Positions 1 to 6,137 of a stretch of 10,906 nt of DNA are shown here, one piece after another. The notes beneath the pieces are model-generated. The model did not search any database, was not told the DNA's origin, and was given only the letters and a program-made list of their open reading frames with translations. Within the stretch, counting starts at the first letter, position 1; every line of letters begins with the position of its first letter. The DNA comes from an uncultured Oscillospiraceae bacterium (GTDB taxonomy: Bacteria; Bacillota_A; Clostridia; Oscillospirales; Oscillospiraceae). The position numbers and the translations under genes are program-made. The stretch spans positions 1 through 10,906 of the forward strand of contig CAAEDK010000300.1 in the NCBI GenBank assembly GCA_900754605.1, given 5' to 3'.

Positions 1-645
1 AAACGCCTTGATGACCTCAATGCCGCCGATGTACTCCACAATGGCGCTGTTCATGGCTTGGGTGGTTTTGACCGAGCTCTCGTACTGCTTTCCGTAGCCG
101 GCCATCACCGCCATCATGAAAGCCATGCCCACCGGGATGGACACCAGGCTCAAAAGGGCCATCCGCCAGTCCAAGACGAACAGATAAATCAGGATGCACA
201 CCGGCCCCAGCACATTGGCGGTCATCTCCGGCAGAAGATGGGCCAGAGGCCGCTCCATGCTCTCCACCTGGTCCACGATGACCTGTTTCATCTGGCCGCT
301 GGAGGTGTCCAGAATCGTACCCAGAGGCATCTTCGGCAGTTTCTCCAGCACTTTCTCCCGGATAGATTTCAGGATAGCAAAGGTGGCCTTGTGGGATTGG
401 GACAGGGCCAGGGAATACAGGGTGGCCCGGAGCAAAAAGCCCACAAGCGCCACTGCGCACCATATCAGGTAGTATTGTGTACTCTCCTCCCCTTTCAGCA
501 GGCCCAGGATGATCTGCGCTGCGGCGAAGTAAGGGAGCATCCCAAACAGTACCCCCACCACAGCGGACAGGACCGCCCGCTTCAAGCCGCCCTGCTGTCC
601 CTCTCCCAGCTCCCACAGACGGAGCATGGGACTTTGTTGTTTCAT
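1..645 (-). CDS. ABC exporter, N-terminal membrane domain (partial, runs off left edge)
   Basis: This is the first 215 codons of an ABC exporter subunit of the fused membrane-domain/ATPase type; the ATPase half lies outside the window. It starts MKQQSPMLRLWELGEGQQGG. Hydrophobic segments lie near residues 24-50, 60-82, 136-156 and 160-182, as expected for the six-helix exporter domain. The stretch KATFAILKSIREKVLEKLPKM and the later AMNSAIVEYIGGIEVIKAF are typical of this fold (helix 2/coupling region and the 'VEYIxGIxVIKAF' segment before helix 5). GGAGG sits 10 nt before the ATG at 645. The frame is open to base 1 with no lesion. It follows the TetR gene 80 nt downstream on the same strand, which suggests a TetR-controlled exporter, probably one half of a heterodimer. 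Substrate unknown. Confidence 0.9.
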   Translation of the reverse strand, partial: MKQQSPMLRLWELGEGQQGGLKRAVLSAVVGVLFGMLPYFAAAQIILGLLKGEESTQYYLIWCAVALVGFLLRATLYSLALSQSHKATFAILKSIREKVLEKLPKMPLGTILDTSSGQMKQVIVDQVESMERPLAHLLPEMTANVLGPVCILIYLFVLDWRMALLSLVSIPVGMAFMMAVMAGYGKQYESSVKTTQAMNSAIVEYIGGIEVIKAF

Positions 646-665
646 GATATAAATTCCTCCTTTTG

Positions 666-692
666 GTTAGTAATTGCTAACTTTTGTACAAA
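666..692. promoter_or_regulatory. Two adjacent palindromes in the leader of the ABC gene
   Basis: GTTAG-N6-CTAAC (666-681, 14 of 16 positions symmetric) lies directly before the ABC ribosome site, and the perfect 10-bp palindrome TTTGTACAAA (683-692) is next to it. Palindromes at this place are typical operators for dimeric repressors, so TetR or another regulator may bind here. The palindromes are seen; the binding is inferred. No convincing -35/-10 pair was found, so the ABC gene may be read from the TetR promoter. Confidence 0.4.
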
Positions 693-694
693 TG

Positions 695-723
695 AGAGGG
701 CTGCACCCAAAGGCACAGCCTCT
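695..723 (-). terminator. Hairpin just after the TetR stop codon
   Basis: On the minus strand AGAGGCTG pairs with CAGCC(C)TCT, with one bulged base, 3 nt past the TetR TGA. There is no real T tract behind it (CATTTG follows), so it is more likely a partial terminator or processing hairpin that lowers ABC expression relative to TetR than a full stop. Confidence 0.4.
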
Positions 724-725
724 TA

Positions 726-1349
726 TCAGGACTGAGGATCGAACACGGTGGAAAATCCCGCCATGTGGTAGCGGTTGAGCATCTTGACATAGCGGTGGGC
801 GGCGGCGCGGTCCATGTTATGCCGCACCACCTCAAACATGCCGTTGAAGTAGGCGGTGACGATGATGTGGATAAACTCCTCCGTCACCAGGCCGGACTTG
901 ACGCTCTCGCAGCCGATGACCTCCATGTACTTGTAGGTGTACTCTACCTCTATGTCCACCAATTCGTCCAGAAAGCAGGAAAACCGGGTGCCGTGAGCCC
1001 CGTCCAGCAGCAGACGGAAAACATCAAAGTGGTCGTAGATGTAGTCCAGCATTTCCTCCTGATGGCGGGCGGTGTACTGTCCCATATCCGCACGCTGTTC
1101 CTCCTCGCTGAGCTGGTGAAAATCCTCCTGTACCCTGCGGAACATGGACTTGAACTGATCCACCACCGGCTCTGCGATGGCCCGGAACAGCCCCTCCTTA
1201 TCCCCGAAGCGGGTATAGATAGAGCCGGTGCTGGTATCTGCCGCCTGAGCTATGGTGCGCAGAGAAGCGTCCAGAAACCCCTTGGACAAAAACTCCTCCT
1301 TGGCGCACTCCAGCACCTTGTCATAGACGCCCGCCTTTTGTTTTGCCAC
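726..1349 (-). CDS. TetR/AcrR-family transcriptional regulator
   Basis: A 207-residue one-component repressor of normal TetR length. The N-terminal helix-turn-helix covers about residues 8-55: VLECAKEEFLSKGF, then SLRTIAQAADTSTGSIYTRF and DKEGLFRAI, the classic TetR signature. The rest is the helical ligand/dimer domain with no recognisable specificity. The start is set by the ribosome site: AGGAGG is 7 nt before GTG at 1349, whereas the ATG at 1355 nearly touches it and a far upstream in-frame start would run through the promoter. The gene has its own promoter and a large palindrome just upstream, which suggests autorepression, and it lies upstream of an ABC exporter gene on the same strand, its likely target. 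Confidence 0.92.
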   Translation of the reverse strand: MAKQKAGVYDKVLECAKEEFLSKGFLDASLRTIAQAADTSTGSIYTRFGDKEGLFRAIAEPVVDQFKSMFRRVQEDFHQLSEEEQRADMGQYTARHQEEMLDYIYDHFDVFRLLLDGAHGTRFSCFLDELVDIEVEYTYKYMEVIGCESVKSGLVTEEFIHIIVTAYFNGMFEVVRHNMDRAAAHRYVKMLNRYHMAGFSTVFDPQS

Positions 1350-1366
1350 TGTCATTCCTCCTTTTT

Positions 1367-1394
1367 CAAAACACTGTTTTATAACGATGTTTTG
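1367..1394. promoter_or_regulatory. Candidate TetR operator
   Basis: CAAAACA (1367-1373) and TGTTTTG (1388-1394) are perfect 7-bp inverted arms 14 nt apart, a 28-nt site. It lies immediately downstream of the -10 box of the TetR gene and upstream of its ribosome site, where a bound dimer would block transcription. Size and placement fit TetR-family operators such as that of QacR. Inference from symmetry and position. Confidence 0.55.
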
Positions 1395-1423
1395 AATATA
1401 GCACTTTGAGTCTGAACTGTCAA
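1395..1423 (-). promoter_or_regulatory. Promoter of the TetR gene
   Basis: On the minus strand TTGACA (1418-1423) is followed after exactly 17 nt by TATATT (1395-1400). This is a near-consensus housekeeping sigma promoter. Transcription would start in the palindrome at 1367-1394 and run into the GTG at 1349. Confidence 0.8.
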
Positions 1424-1438
1424 GAGGGCTGGCAATCA

Positions 1439-1471
1439 AAAACGACCCTTGCATGAAACAAAGGCCGTTTT
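1439..1471 (-). terminator. Leftward terminator-like hairpin
   Basis: A 13-bp stem (1439-1451 with 1459-1471) around a 7-nt loop. On the minus strand the two imperfect positions become G-U pairs, and the 3' arm ends in CGTTTTT, so it fits leftward transcription best. It stands right behind the stop codon of the gene tail at 1494-1583, evidently the terminator of a gene that is now mostly gone. Confidence 0.55.
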
Positions 1472-1493
1472 CTTGGTTACTTTCTGTTTTATG

Positions 1494-1583
1494 TTATTCG
1501 CACAAGTCGGGATATGCCTGCCGGAGCGCACGGAGGATCAACTCCGCCGAGCCGCCCGTGCCCCACTGGATTTTGTCCGTCAT
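1494..1583 (-). pseudogene. Possible 3' remnant of a deleted gene (29 codons)
   Basis: The frame reads MTDKIQWGTGGSAELILRAL and ends in RQAYPDLCE before TAA. It is open for ten more codons upstream, to a TGA at about 1614. A hairpin terminator follows 23 nt after the stop. No promoter or ribosome site precedes the fragment. The simplest reading is a gene tail left after a deletion; the family was not recognised. The remaining gene-free DNA (1356-1751) holds only the regulatory sites listed separately. Confidence 0.25.
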
Positions 1584-1657
1584 ACATGGCTCTCCACACG
1601 AATTTTTGTTCAATCAGGGAAGTGCAAGAGGATAACACCTCCCATCAAGCTCCACTC

Positions 1658-1686
1658 TTGACAAAACCAGTTTTTTCCTTTACACT
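1658..1686 (+). promoter_or_regulatory. Promoter of the MarR-permease operon
   Basis: TTGACA (1658-1663), a 17-nt spacer and TACACT (1681-1686). The expected start, about seven bases later, falls inside the palindrome at 1689-1714. This is the only good promoter before the MarR gene. Confidence 0.65.
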
Positions 1687-1688
1687 GC

Positions 1689-1714
1689 ATTATAGTTCTG
1701 AATAGAACAATAAT
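1689..1714. promoter_or_regulatory. Candidate MarR operator, 26-bp palindrome
   Basis: Left arm ATTATaGTTCT, 4-nt centre gaat, right arm AGAACaATAAT; 10 of 11 positions in each arm pair. It starts 3 bp after the -10 box, over the expected transcription start. MarR proteins usually repress their own operon by binding such A/T-rich palindromes. Binding by the adjacent MarR protein is inference. Confidence 0.6.
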
Positions 1715-1751
1715 GCGCCTGCTGTTTATGTTGCGGGGAAGGAGGGCGAGG

Positions 1752-2183
1752 ATGGAATTCTGGGATCATCTTTTTCTGTTCAAGCGGCTCTATGATCAGA
1801 CGATGGACCCCATCGCTCAGCAATGGGACCTCACCCGGATGGAGCTGGACATCCTGCTCTTCCTGGCCAACGCGCCGGCCTATGATACCGCCGCCGATAT
1901 TGTGGAGCGGCGGAGACTTACCAAATCCCATGTGTCCGTCTCGATTCACTCCCTGATCCGCCGGGGGTGGTTGGAGCGGAGCTACCTCCCCGGAAATCGA
2001 AAGAGCGCCCACCTCCGCCTTCTGCCTGCCTCCTCGTCTGCCGTAGCCGACGGACAGGCCGCTCAGGCCGCGTTGCGCGTACAGCTTTCCCAGGGGATGA
2101 CCACAGAGGAGCGGGCCGCCCTGGAATCCGCCTTCACCCGCATCGGCGAAAATCTGCGCCTTGCGTTCAAAGGAGATGCCTAA
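1752..2183 (+). CDS. MarR-family transcriptional regulator
   Basis: A 143-residue winged-helix regulator of usual MarR length. The core covers about residues 28-98: MELDILLFLANAP, TAADIVERRRLTKSHVSVSI (recognition helix) and SLIRRGWLERSYLPGNRKSA (wing). Flanking helices form the dimer interface. The ATG at 1752 has GGAGG 6 nt upstream; an in-frame ATG at 1713 lies inside the operator palindrome and lacks a ribosome site. The gene ends 3 nt before the permease ATG, so the two are almost certainly cotranscribed and perhaps translationally coupled. The likely role is ligand-responsive control of that permease; the ligand is unknown. Confidence 0.9.
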   Translation: MEFWDHLFLFKRLYDQTMDPIAQQWDLTRMELDILLFLANAPAYDTAADIVERRRLTKSHVSVSIHSLIRRGWLERSYLPGNRKSAHLRLLPASSSAVADGQAAQAALRVQLSQGMTTEERAALESAFTRIGENLRLAFKGDA

Positions 2184-2186
2184 GCA

Positions 2187-2954
2187 ATGCTCTACACCTT
2201 TTTCATCTGCTTCGTGGCCGGGATCGGCGCCGGCCTGGGGACCGGCTTTGCGGGTATGAGCGCTGCGGCCGTCATTTCCCCCATGCTCATCACGTTCCTG
2301 GATCTGCCTGCCTATCAGGCGGTGGGGATCGCCTTGGCCAGCGACGTGCTCGCCAGCGCGGTCAGCGCTTATATCTATCACAAAAACAAAAACCTGGACA
2401 TTAAAAACGGCCTTGTGATGATGGCTGTAGTTCTCCTGTTCACCCTGGTGGGAAGCTGGGTCGCCAGCCTTCTCCCCAACGCGACCATGGGCGGCTTCTC
2501 TGTATTTATGACCCTCCTCCTGGGCATCAAGTTCCTCGTCCGGCCTGTGATGACCGCCAAGGAGTCTATGGATGCGGTCAGTCCCCGGAAGCGGTTTTTC
2601 CAGTCTGTGGCCTGCGGCGTGATCGTCGGCTTTATCTGCGGCTTCGTGGGCGCGGGCGGCGGCATGATGATGCTGCTCCTGCTGACCAGCGTTTTGGGCT
2701 ATGAGCTCAAGACCGCCGTGGGCACCAGCGTATTCATTATGACTTTCACCGCGCTCACCGGCGCGGCGAGCCACTTTGCCATTGGCGGTGCTCCGGATAT
2801 TTGGTGCCTGATATTTTGTGTGCTCTCCACCCTCCTGTGGGCGCGGATAGCGGCCAAATTTGCCAACAAGGCCAGCCCGGCCGTCCTCAACCGGGCTACC
2901 GGCGCTATCCTTGCGCTTCTTGGTATCGTCATGCTGGCCGTCAATTATTTGTAA
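2187..2954 (+). CDS. TSUP family (TauE/SafE) membrane permease
   Basis: A 255-residue integral membrane protein with about eight hydrophobic helices in two similar halves, the TauE/SafE (DUF81) arrangement. The first half has GIGAGLGTGFAGMSAAAVIS then LPAYQAVGIALASDV; the second repeats it as VGFICGFVGAGGGMMMLLLL then YELKTAVGTSVFIM. Gly-rich re-entrant motifs followed by 'A-V-G-T/I' are typical. Family members move small anions or sulfur compounds (sulfite, sulfoacetate, taurine-related) across the membrane; substrate here cannot be read. AAAGGAG overlaps the end of the MarR gene. A strong terminator follows, so MarR plus permease form a two-gene operon. Confidence 0.92.
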   Translation: MLYTFFICFVAGIGAGLGTGFAGMSAAAVISPMLITFLDLPAYQAVGIALASDVLASAVSAYIYHKNKNLDIKNGLVMMAVVLLFTLVGSWVASLLPNATMGGFSVFMTLLLGIKFLVRPVMTAKESMDAVSPRKRFFQSVACGVIVGFICGFVGAGGGMMMLLLLTSVLGYELKTAVGTSVFIMTFTALTGAASHFAIGGAPDIWCLIFCVLSTLLWARIAAKFANKASPAVLNRATGAILALLGIVMLAVNYL

Positions 2955-3009
2955 TCACGGATTCCGGCACGGGCTTGGTTTCCCTGTGATGAGCGCTGAC
3001 AATACGATG

Positions 3010-3055
3010 AGCGCCCCAGGCCGTTCCAACTTTGGACGGCCCAGGGCGCTTTTTA
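3010..3055 (+). terminator. Rho-independent terminator of the MarR-permease operon
   Basis: Outer stem AGCGCCC/GGGCGCT, a CA/CA internal loop, inner stem GGCCG...CGGCC continuing through TCCAA/TTGGA around a tiny loop, then TTTTTA. A long GC-rich stem with a T tract, 56 nt after the permease stop. Confidence 0.92.
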
Positions 3056-3103
3056 TCATACTGAGATGTATTTGCTTTTTAAGCAGCCCGCCAGAAACGC
3101 TTC

Positions 3104-3364
3104 CTACTTTTCCTTGGTTGCCGGGATGATCCAAACATCTAATGCCTCCATAATATCACCCGGTTGGCAATGTAGTTCCTGACAAATTTTCTGGACCGTA
3201 TTAAACGGCACCTCGTCATGTAACCGCATTGCATTTACGGTATCTTTTGTTAAACCGAAGCGTTTTCCAATCTGTGCGTCTGTCAAGCCACAAAGCTCTT
3301 TCCGCTTTAGGAAGGGTTCAAAGGTAATGACAGTATGCCGGACGCCATCCGATCCAATATCCAT
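3104..3364 (-). CDS. Small Cro/C1-type helix-turn-helix regulator
   Basis: An 86-residue protein made almost wholly of one XRE-like domain of the HTH_26 kind. Residues about 15-75 contain FEPFLKRKEL, then LTDAQIGKRFGLTKDTVNAM (helix-turn-helix) and VPFNTVQKICQELHCQPGDI, matching the family ending 'L-x-C-x-P-x-D-I-(M/I)-E'. AAGGAG lies 10 nt before the ATG. It is a lone leftward gene; such proteins are common on conjugative and phage-derived elements and usually regulate neighbours. Upstream, TATTAT could serve as a -10 box but no good -35 accompanies it; the IS110 element lies about 60 bp upstream and may have separated the gene from its original promoter. Target unknown. Confidence 0.85.
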   Translation of the reverse strand: MDIGSDGVRHTVITFEPFLKRKELCGLTDAQIGKRFGLTKDTVNAMRLHDEVPFNTVQKICQELHCQPGDIMEALDVWIIPATKEK

Positions 3365-3530
3365 ATGTGTTCATCTCCTTGTATAATAAGTTTCAAAGCA
3401 AATATTTCAGGTATCAGCAGGCTCTGAGATGCCCGTGATACAATAGCTGTAGGACAGCAGGGTCAAGTTCTATCATCTCCAGTTGAGCCAAAAGGCTACT
3501 TCAGTTTGAGTCTGTTCCCCTGAGCCGGAA

Positions 3531-3685
3531 GTTAGCTGCAAACTCATTGGCTGTTTGCCAGAGATAAGGTCGCCCTGTTGGCAGTGAGGGCTATCGCATT
3601 GACCAACTCTGGAATGATTCTAATAAGCAAGGGTGAGGATGCTCCGGTTATCATGGGTATCTCAAAGCCTGCTGGCCTGAAATCT
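3531..3685 (+). ncRNA. Putative bridge RNA of the IS110 element
   Basis: The non-coding left end folds into three consecutive parts. First, a hairpin GCAAAC/GTTTGC (3538-3543 with 3553-3558, 9-nt loop). Second, a long loop closed by CCAGAG/CTCTGG (3558-3563 with 3607-3612) with inner GGTC/GACC and GCCCT/AGGGC helices and unpaired ATAA, TATCGCATT and AA strands. Third, a loop closed by AGCA..GG/CC..TGCT (about 3626-3632 with 3668-3673). A 5' hairpin followed by two internal-loop domains, ahead of the transposase, is the known plan of IS110 bridge RNAs, where loop 1 reads the target and loop 2 the donor. The TATCATGG string in loop 2 resembles my memory of the IS621 RNA. Exact ends are not determined. 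Confidence 0.6.
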
Positions 3686-3706
3686 CCACATGGGGAGGTG
3701 AAAATT

Positions 3707-4930
3707 GTGAATCCACTATTCGTTGGCATTGATGTGAGCAGCAAGAACAATGTGGCCTACCTGATGAAGCCGGACGGCAGCAAGCACTCCAATTTCTCTG
3801 TGCAAAACAATCTTGGCGGTGCTAAGCTGTTGTCAGAGAGAATCGTGTCGGCACTTCGTTCCATGCAGCTCAGCGATGTGGTGATTGGCCTGGAGGCCAC
3901 CTCCATCTACGGGGACAGCTTGGTCTACGCTCTTCGTGAGGATGGCAGCCTGGGGCGGTTTCAGAGGAAAATCCATGTTCTGAATCCCAAGCAGGTGCGG
4001 AAGTTCAAGGAAGCCTATTCTGACCTGCCAAAGAACGACTGGGTGGACGCCTTTGTGATTGCCGACCATCTCCGTTTTGGCAGAATCAACAGGGAGGTCT
4101 ACATGGACGATTACCGCTACAAAGCCCTGCAAACCCTTACCAGGGCCAGATTTGATGTTATTCAGAATTTGACCCGTGAAAAGCAGCGGTTCGCCAACTA
4201 CTTATTCCTCAAATGCTCCGGCATGGCCCAGGACAAAGACATTCAGAACACCAGCGCCACTACTATTGCGCTCATGGAACAGTTTGAAACTGTGGATGAC
4301 CTGGCGAACGCCAATCTGGATGAACTGACTGTCTTCATTGATGAAAAGGGCAGGAACTTCGCTGACCCAGCAGCAAAAGCTAAGGCTATTCGCAGTGCAG
4401 CCAGAGATTCTTACCGTCTGCCAGTTACCGTGAACAACTCTGTAAACCAGGCCATGGCCGTATCTATTGCTTCCATACGGGCTTTAGAGAAGCAGGTCAA
4501 GGTTTTGGACAAGGCCATTGAACACCAGTTTGAAATCATCCCGAACACGCTGACATCCATCCCCGGTATTGGCAAGGTCTACTCCGCTGGTATCATCGCT
4601 GAAATTGGCGATATCCACCGCTTTGAATCCCAAGCCTCTGTCGCCAAATACGCTGGCCTTGTCTGGAACAGAAATCAGTCTGGTGACTTCGAGGCGGAGC
4701 ATTCCAGGATGATTAAATCCGGCAACCGCTATCTCCGTTACTACCTGCTGGAAGCAGCCAACTCTGTGAGAAGATGCGACTCCGAGTTTCGGCGCTACTA
4801 TAACCTCAAATTAAAAGAGGTCAACAAGTACCAGCACAAACGAGCACTCGCTTTAACTGCCAGAAAACTGGTTCGGTTGGTCTTTCGGCTGCTGAAAGAC
4901 AACCGCCTGTATATCCCGCCGGAGGGCTGA
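3707..4930 (+). CDS. IS110-family transposase (DEDD recombinase)
   Basis: A 407-residue recombinase of normal IS110 length. The N-terminal RuvC-like DEDD domain (about 1-165) shows D9 in FVGIDVSSK, E63 in IGLEATSIYG, and D111/D114 in KNDWVDAFVIAD. A coiled linker follows. The C-terminal Tnp domain (about 280-370) has LTSIPGIGKVYSAGIIAEIG, YAGLVWNRNQSGDF and SGNRYLRYYLLEAA; S325 of the QSG motif is my candidate for the catalytic serine. GTG at 3707 is preferred: GGGGAGG lies 7-9 nt before it and the protein begins exactly before the first catalytic strand. The frame is open back to 3578, but that extension would cross the RNA-coding region and has no ribosome site. No lesion is seen, so it may be active. 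It joins DNA guided by the RNA encoded just upstream. Confidence 0.95.
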   Translation: MNPLFVGIDVSSKNNVAYLMKPDGSKHSNFSVQNNLGGAKLLSERIVSALRSMQLSDVVIGLEATSIYGDSLVYALREDGSLGRFQRKIHVLNPKQVRKFKEAYSDLPKNDWVDAFVIADHLRFGRINREVYMDDYRYKALQTLTRARFDVIQNLTREKQRFANYLFLKCSGMAQDKDIQNTSATTIALMEQFETVDDLANANLDELTVFIDEKGRNFADPAAKAKAIRSAARDSYRLPVTVNNSVNQAMAVSIASIRALEKQVKVLDKAIEHQFEIIPNTLTSIPGIGKVYSAGIIAEIGDIHRFESQASVAKYAGLVWNRNQSGDFEAEHSRMIKSGNRYLRYYLLEAANSVRRCDSEFRRYYNLKLKEVNKYQHKRALALTARKLVRLVFRLLKDNRLYIPPEG

Positions 4931-5117
4931 GCACACCGCTTGCCGCTCTGACGAAATCGCCCTGTTTCAAAAACTCAGGGGGCAGGGTTTAGATTTGTGT
5001 TGCCTTTTTGCTACCTACACAGTGCTTTTTACTCTGTTTCGCTTAATTTTTTTCTTCCTCACCCACTTGACTTCATACCATTGGACTCAAATAGTTTGAG
5101 CTATTCTCCTGCCTTAA

Positions 5118-5146
5118 ATTCTAAATATATTCCTCCATGATGTCAA
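5118..5146 (-). promoter_or_regulatory. Orphan leftward promoter
   Basis: On the minus strand TTGACA (5141-5146), 17 nt, TAGAAT (5118-5123): a near-consensus promoter. No recognisable gene follows before the IS transposase, which it would transcribe in antisense. It may have driven a gene now deleted or split by the IS, such as the leftward helix-turn-helix gene at 3104-3364. Confidence 0.55.
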
Positions 5147-5175
5147 GGAGACAGATTGTATTTATCAAACGAAGC

Positions 5176-5249
5176 TGTGGGCAAAAGGACCATGAAAAGT
5201 CAGTACCTCCAGCACCGGATTTCATGCCGTGAGTAATGCTTTGCCCACA
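5176..5249. repeat. 74-nt nested inverted repeat
   Basis: Outer arms TGTGGGCAAA (5176-5185) and TTTGCCCACA (5240-5249) are perfect 10-bp inverted repeats. Inside them CATGAAA (5191-5197) and TTTCATG (5220-5226) form a second perfect 7-bp pair around a 22-nt loop. The unpaired strands between the two helices are 5 and 13 nt. It could be a structured RNA, a tiny mobile-element relic (it begins TG and ends CA) or a protein site. I do not recognise the family. Confidence 0.6.
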
Positions 5250-5308
5250 TGCCCAATACTCCTGTCTTCACGATTCAGGTAATGTACCCGTTTGGACGCA
5301 TCATGGAT

Positions 5309-5951
5309 TTATTCCAGTTCAAACGCTCCGGTATAGAGCTGGTAGTAGGTGCCCCGTTCCGCGATCAGCCTGTCATGGCTGCCCCGTTCAATGATGCGCC
5401 CGTGGTCCAGTACCATGACGTCGGAATTTTGGACCGTGGAAAGGCGGTGCGCGATCACAAACACCGTCTGGCCCTTCATCAGCTTATCCACGCCGTCCTG
5501 CACCAGCGCCTCCATGCGGGTGTCGATGGAGCTGGTCGCCTCGTCCAGAATCATGACCGGTGGATTCGACACCGCCGCCCGCGCAATGGAAATCAGCTGC
5601 CGTTGTCCCTGGGACAGTCCGCTTCCATCCTCTTTCAAAAACTGTGTCATAGCCCTGGGGCAGCATTCGTATAAAGCCGTCGGCGTTGGCCAGCTTTGCG
5701 GCGGCAACGCACTCCTCGTCTGTGGCGTTGGGATTCCCGTAGCGCAGGTTCTCCATGACCGTTCCTGTAAACAGGTTCGCGTCCTGAAGCACCACGCCCA
5801 GAGAGCGGCGCAGGTCTGCTTTTTTGATCTTGTTGATGTTGATGCCGTCATAGCGGATCTTGCCGTCCGCAATATCATAAAAGCGGTTGAGCAAATTGGT
5901 GATGGTGGTCTTTCCCGCATCGGTGGCCCCTACAAAGGCGATCTCCTGCCA
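5309..5951 (-). pseudogene. ABC exporter ATPase domain, 5'-truncated and frameshifted
   Basis: Homology begins abruptly at WQEIAFVG; the membrane domain and first ATPase strands are missing. In order: Walker A as GATDAGKTT (the family has GATGAGKTT, so a key glycine is Asp); Q-loop in [21 protein letters not shown]; then a frame change in a five-T run (A run at 5637-5641 on the plus strand), where one extra T breaks the frame; then [17 protein letters not shown] (signature), [12 protein letters not shown] (Walker B), FVIAHRLSTV (H-loop) and the usual end YYQLYTGAFELE. With three separate defects it cannot encode a working transporter. It is the type that forms the second subunit of heterodimeric exporters. 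The foreign DNA upstream of 5951 marks a rearrangement junction. Confidence 0.9.
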
Positions 5952-6137
5952 TGAACCCCAAATGCCACAACTTCACCGCTGGACCTGTATCTGCGGAACA
6001 AGAACAGCCCTTGCCGGTAGCTCTTTAAGCGAACCTTGCACATTCAACACATTATATGCCCTATTGGTGCAAAATCTATGGACAAACCTCTTTTCAGGGT
6101 ATATTCTGGTGAAAAATCATGGGAACGGAGGGTGTCT
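5952..6137. other. Upstream region of the LytTR gene
   Basis: No gene is seen. A 6-bp inverted repeat TTGCAC (6036-6041)/GTGCAA (6067-6072) and A/T-rich sequence (TTATAT near 6050, TATATT near 6100) lie upstream of the LytTR ribosome site. TATATT with TGGACA upstream is a possible promoter but the spacer is only about 15 nt, so no promoter is claimed. Confidence 0.3.

Larger units (their letters stand above)
3422..4990 (+). mobile_element. IS110-group insertion sequence (right end uncertain)
   Basis: The element consists of a structured left end (about 285 nt) and one transposase gene. IS110 elements lack terminal inverted repeats and target duplications, so ends cannot be read directly. The left end is placed at a CT dinucleotide (3422-3423): the following bases match, 13 of 15, the complement of the 3' strand of the last RNA loop (3655-3669), as expected for a donor guide. 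The right end should lie soon after the stop at 4930; 4990 is only a placeholder. The long non-coding end upstream of the transposase indicates the IS110 rather than the IS1111 arrangement. Confidence 0.65.
4931..5308. other. Non-coding DNA between the IS transposase and the ABC pseudogene
   Basis: No intact gene is present. Visible items: a CCCTG/CAGGG hairpin (4961-4980) just after the transposase; a perfect CTCAAA-TAG-TTTGAG hairpin (about 5087-5101); an orphan leftward promoter (5118-5146); and a nested inverted repeat (5176-5249). In the leftward direction from the promoter there is only a short basic frame containing VKWVRKKKIKRNRVKSTV and no convincing start, possibly a gene remnant. 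The right end of the IS must lie somewhere in the first part. Confidence 0.5.

Noticed and set aside
1449..1661. Rightward small frames between TetR and MarR
   Set aside because: No ribosome site or recognisable motif; they begin inside the terminator hairpin loop.
1680..2774. Leftward 364-codon frame opposite the MarR and TSUP genes
   Set aside because: Composition is His/Gly/Glu-rich shadow sequence, while both genes on the other strand have clear family motifs and ribosome sites.
3578..3706. N-terminal extension of the transposase from an upstream start in the same frame
   Set aside because: The region is the structured left end; GTG at 3707 has a good ribosome site and starts the protein right before the first catalytic strand.
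4957..4966. TCGCCCTGTT, identical to 3570-3579 in the putative RNA, as a possible right-end donor match
   Set aside because: It matches the first loop, not the donor loop that matches the left end, so it does not give a consistent model; a 10-base match may be chance.
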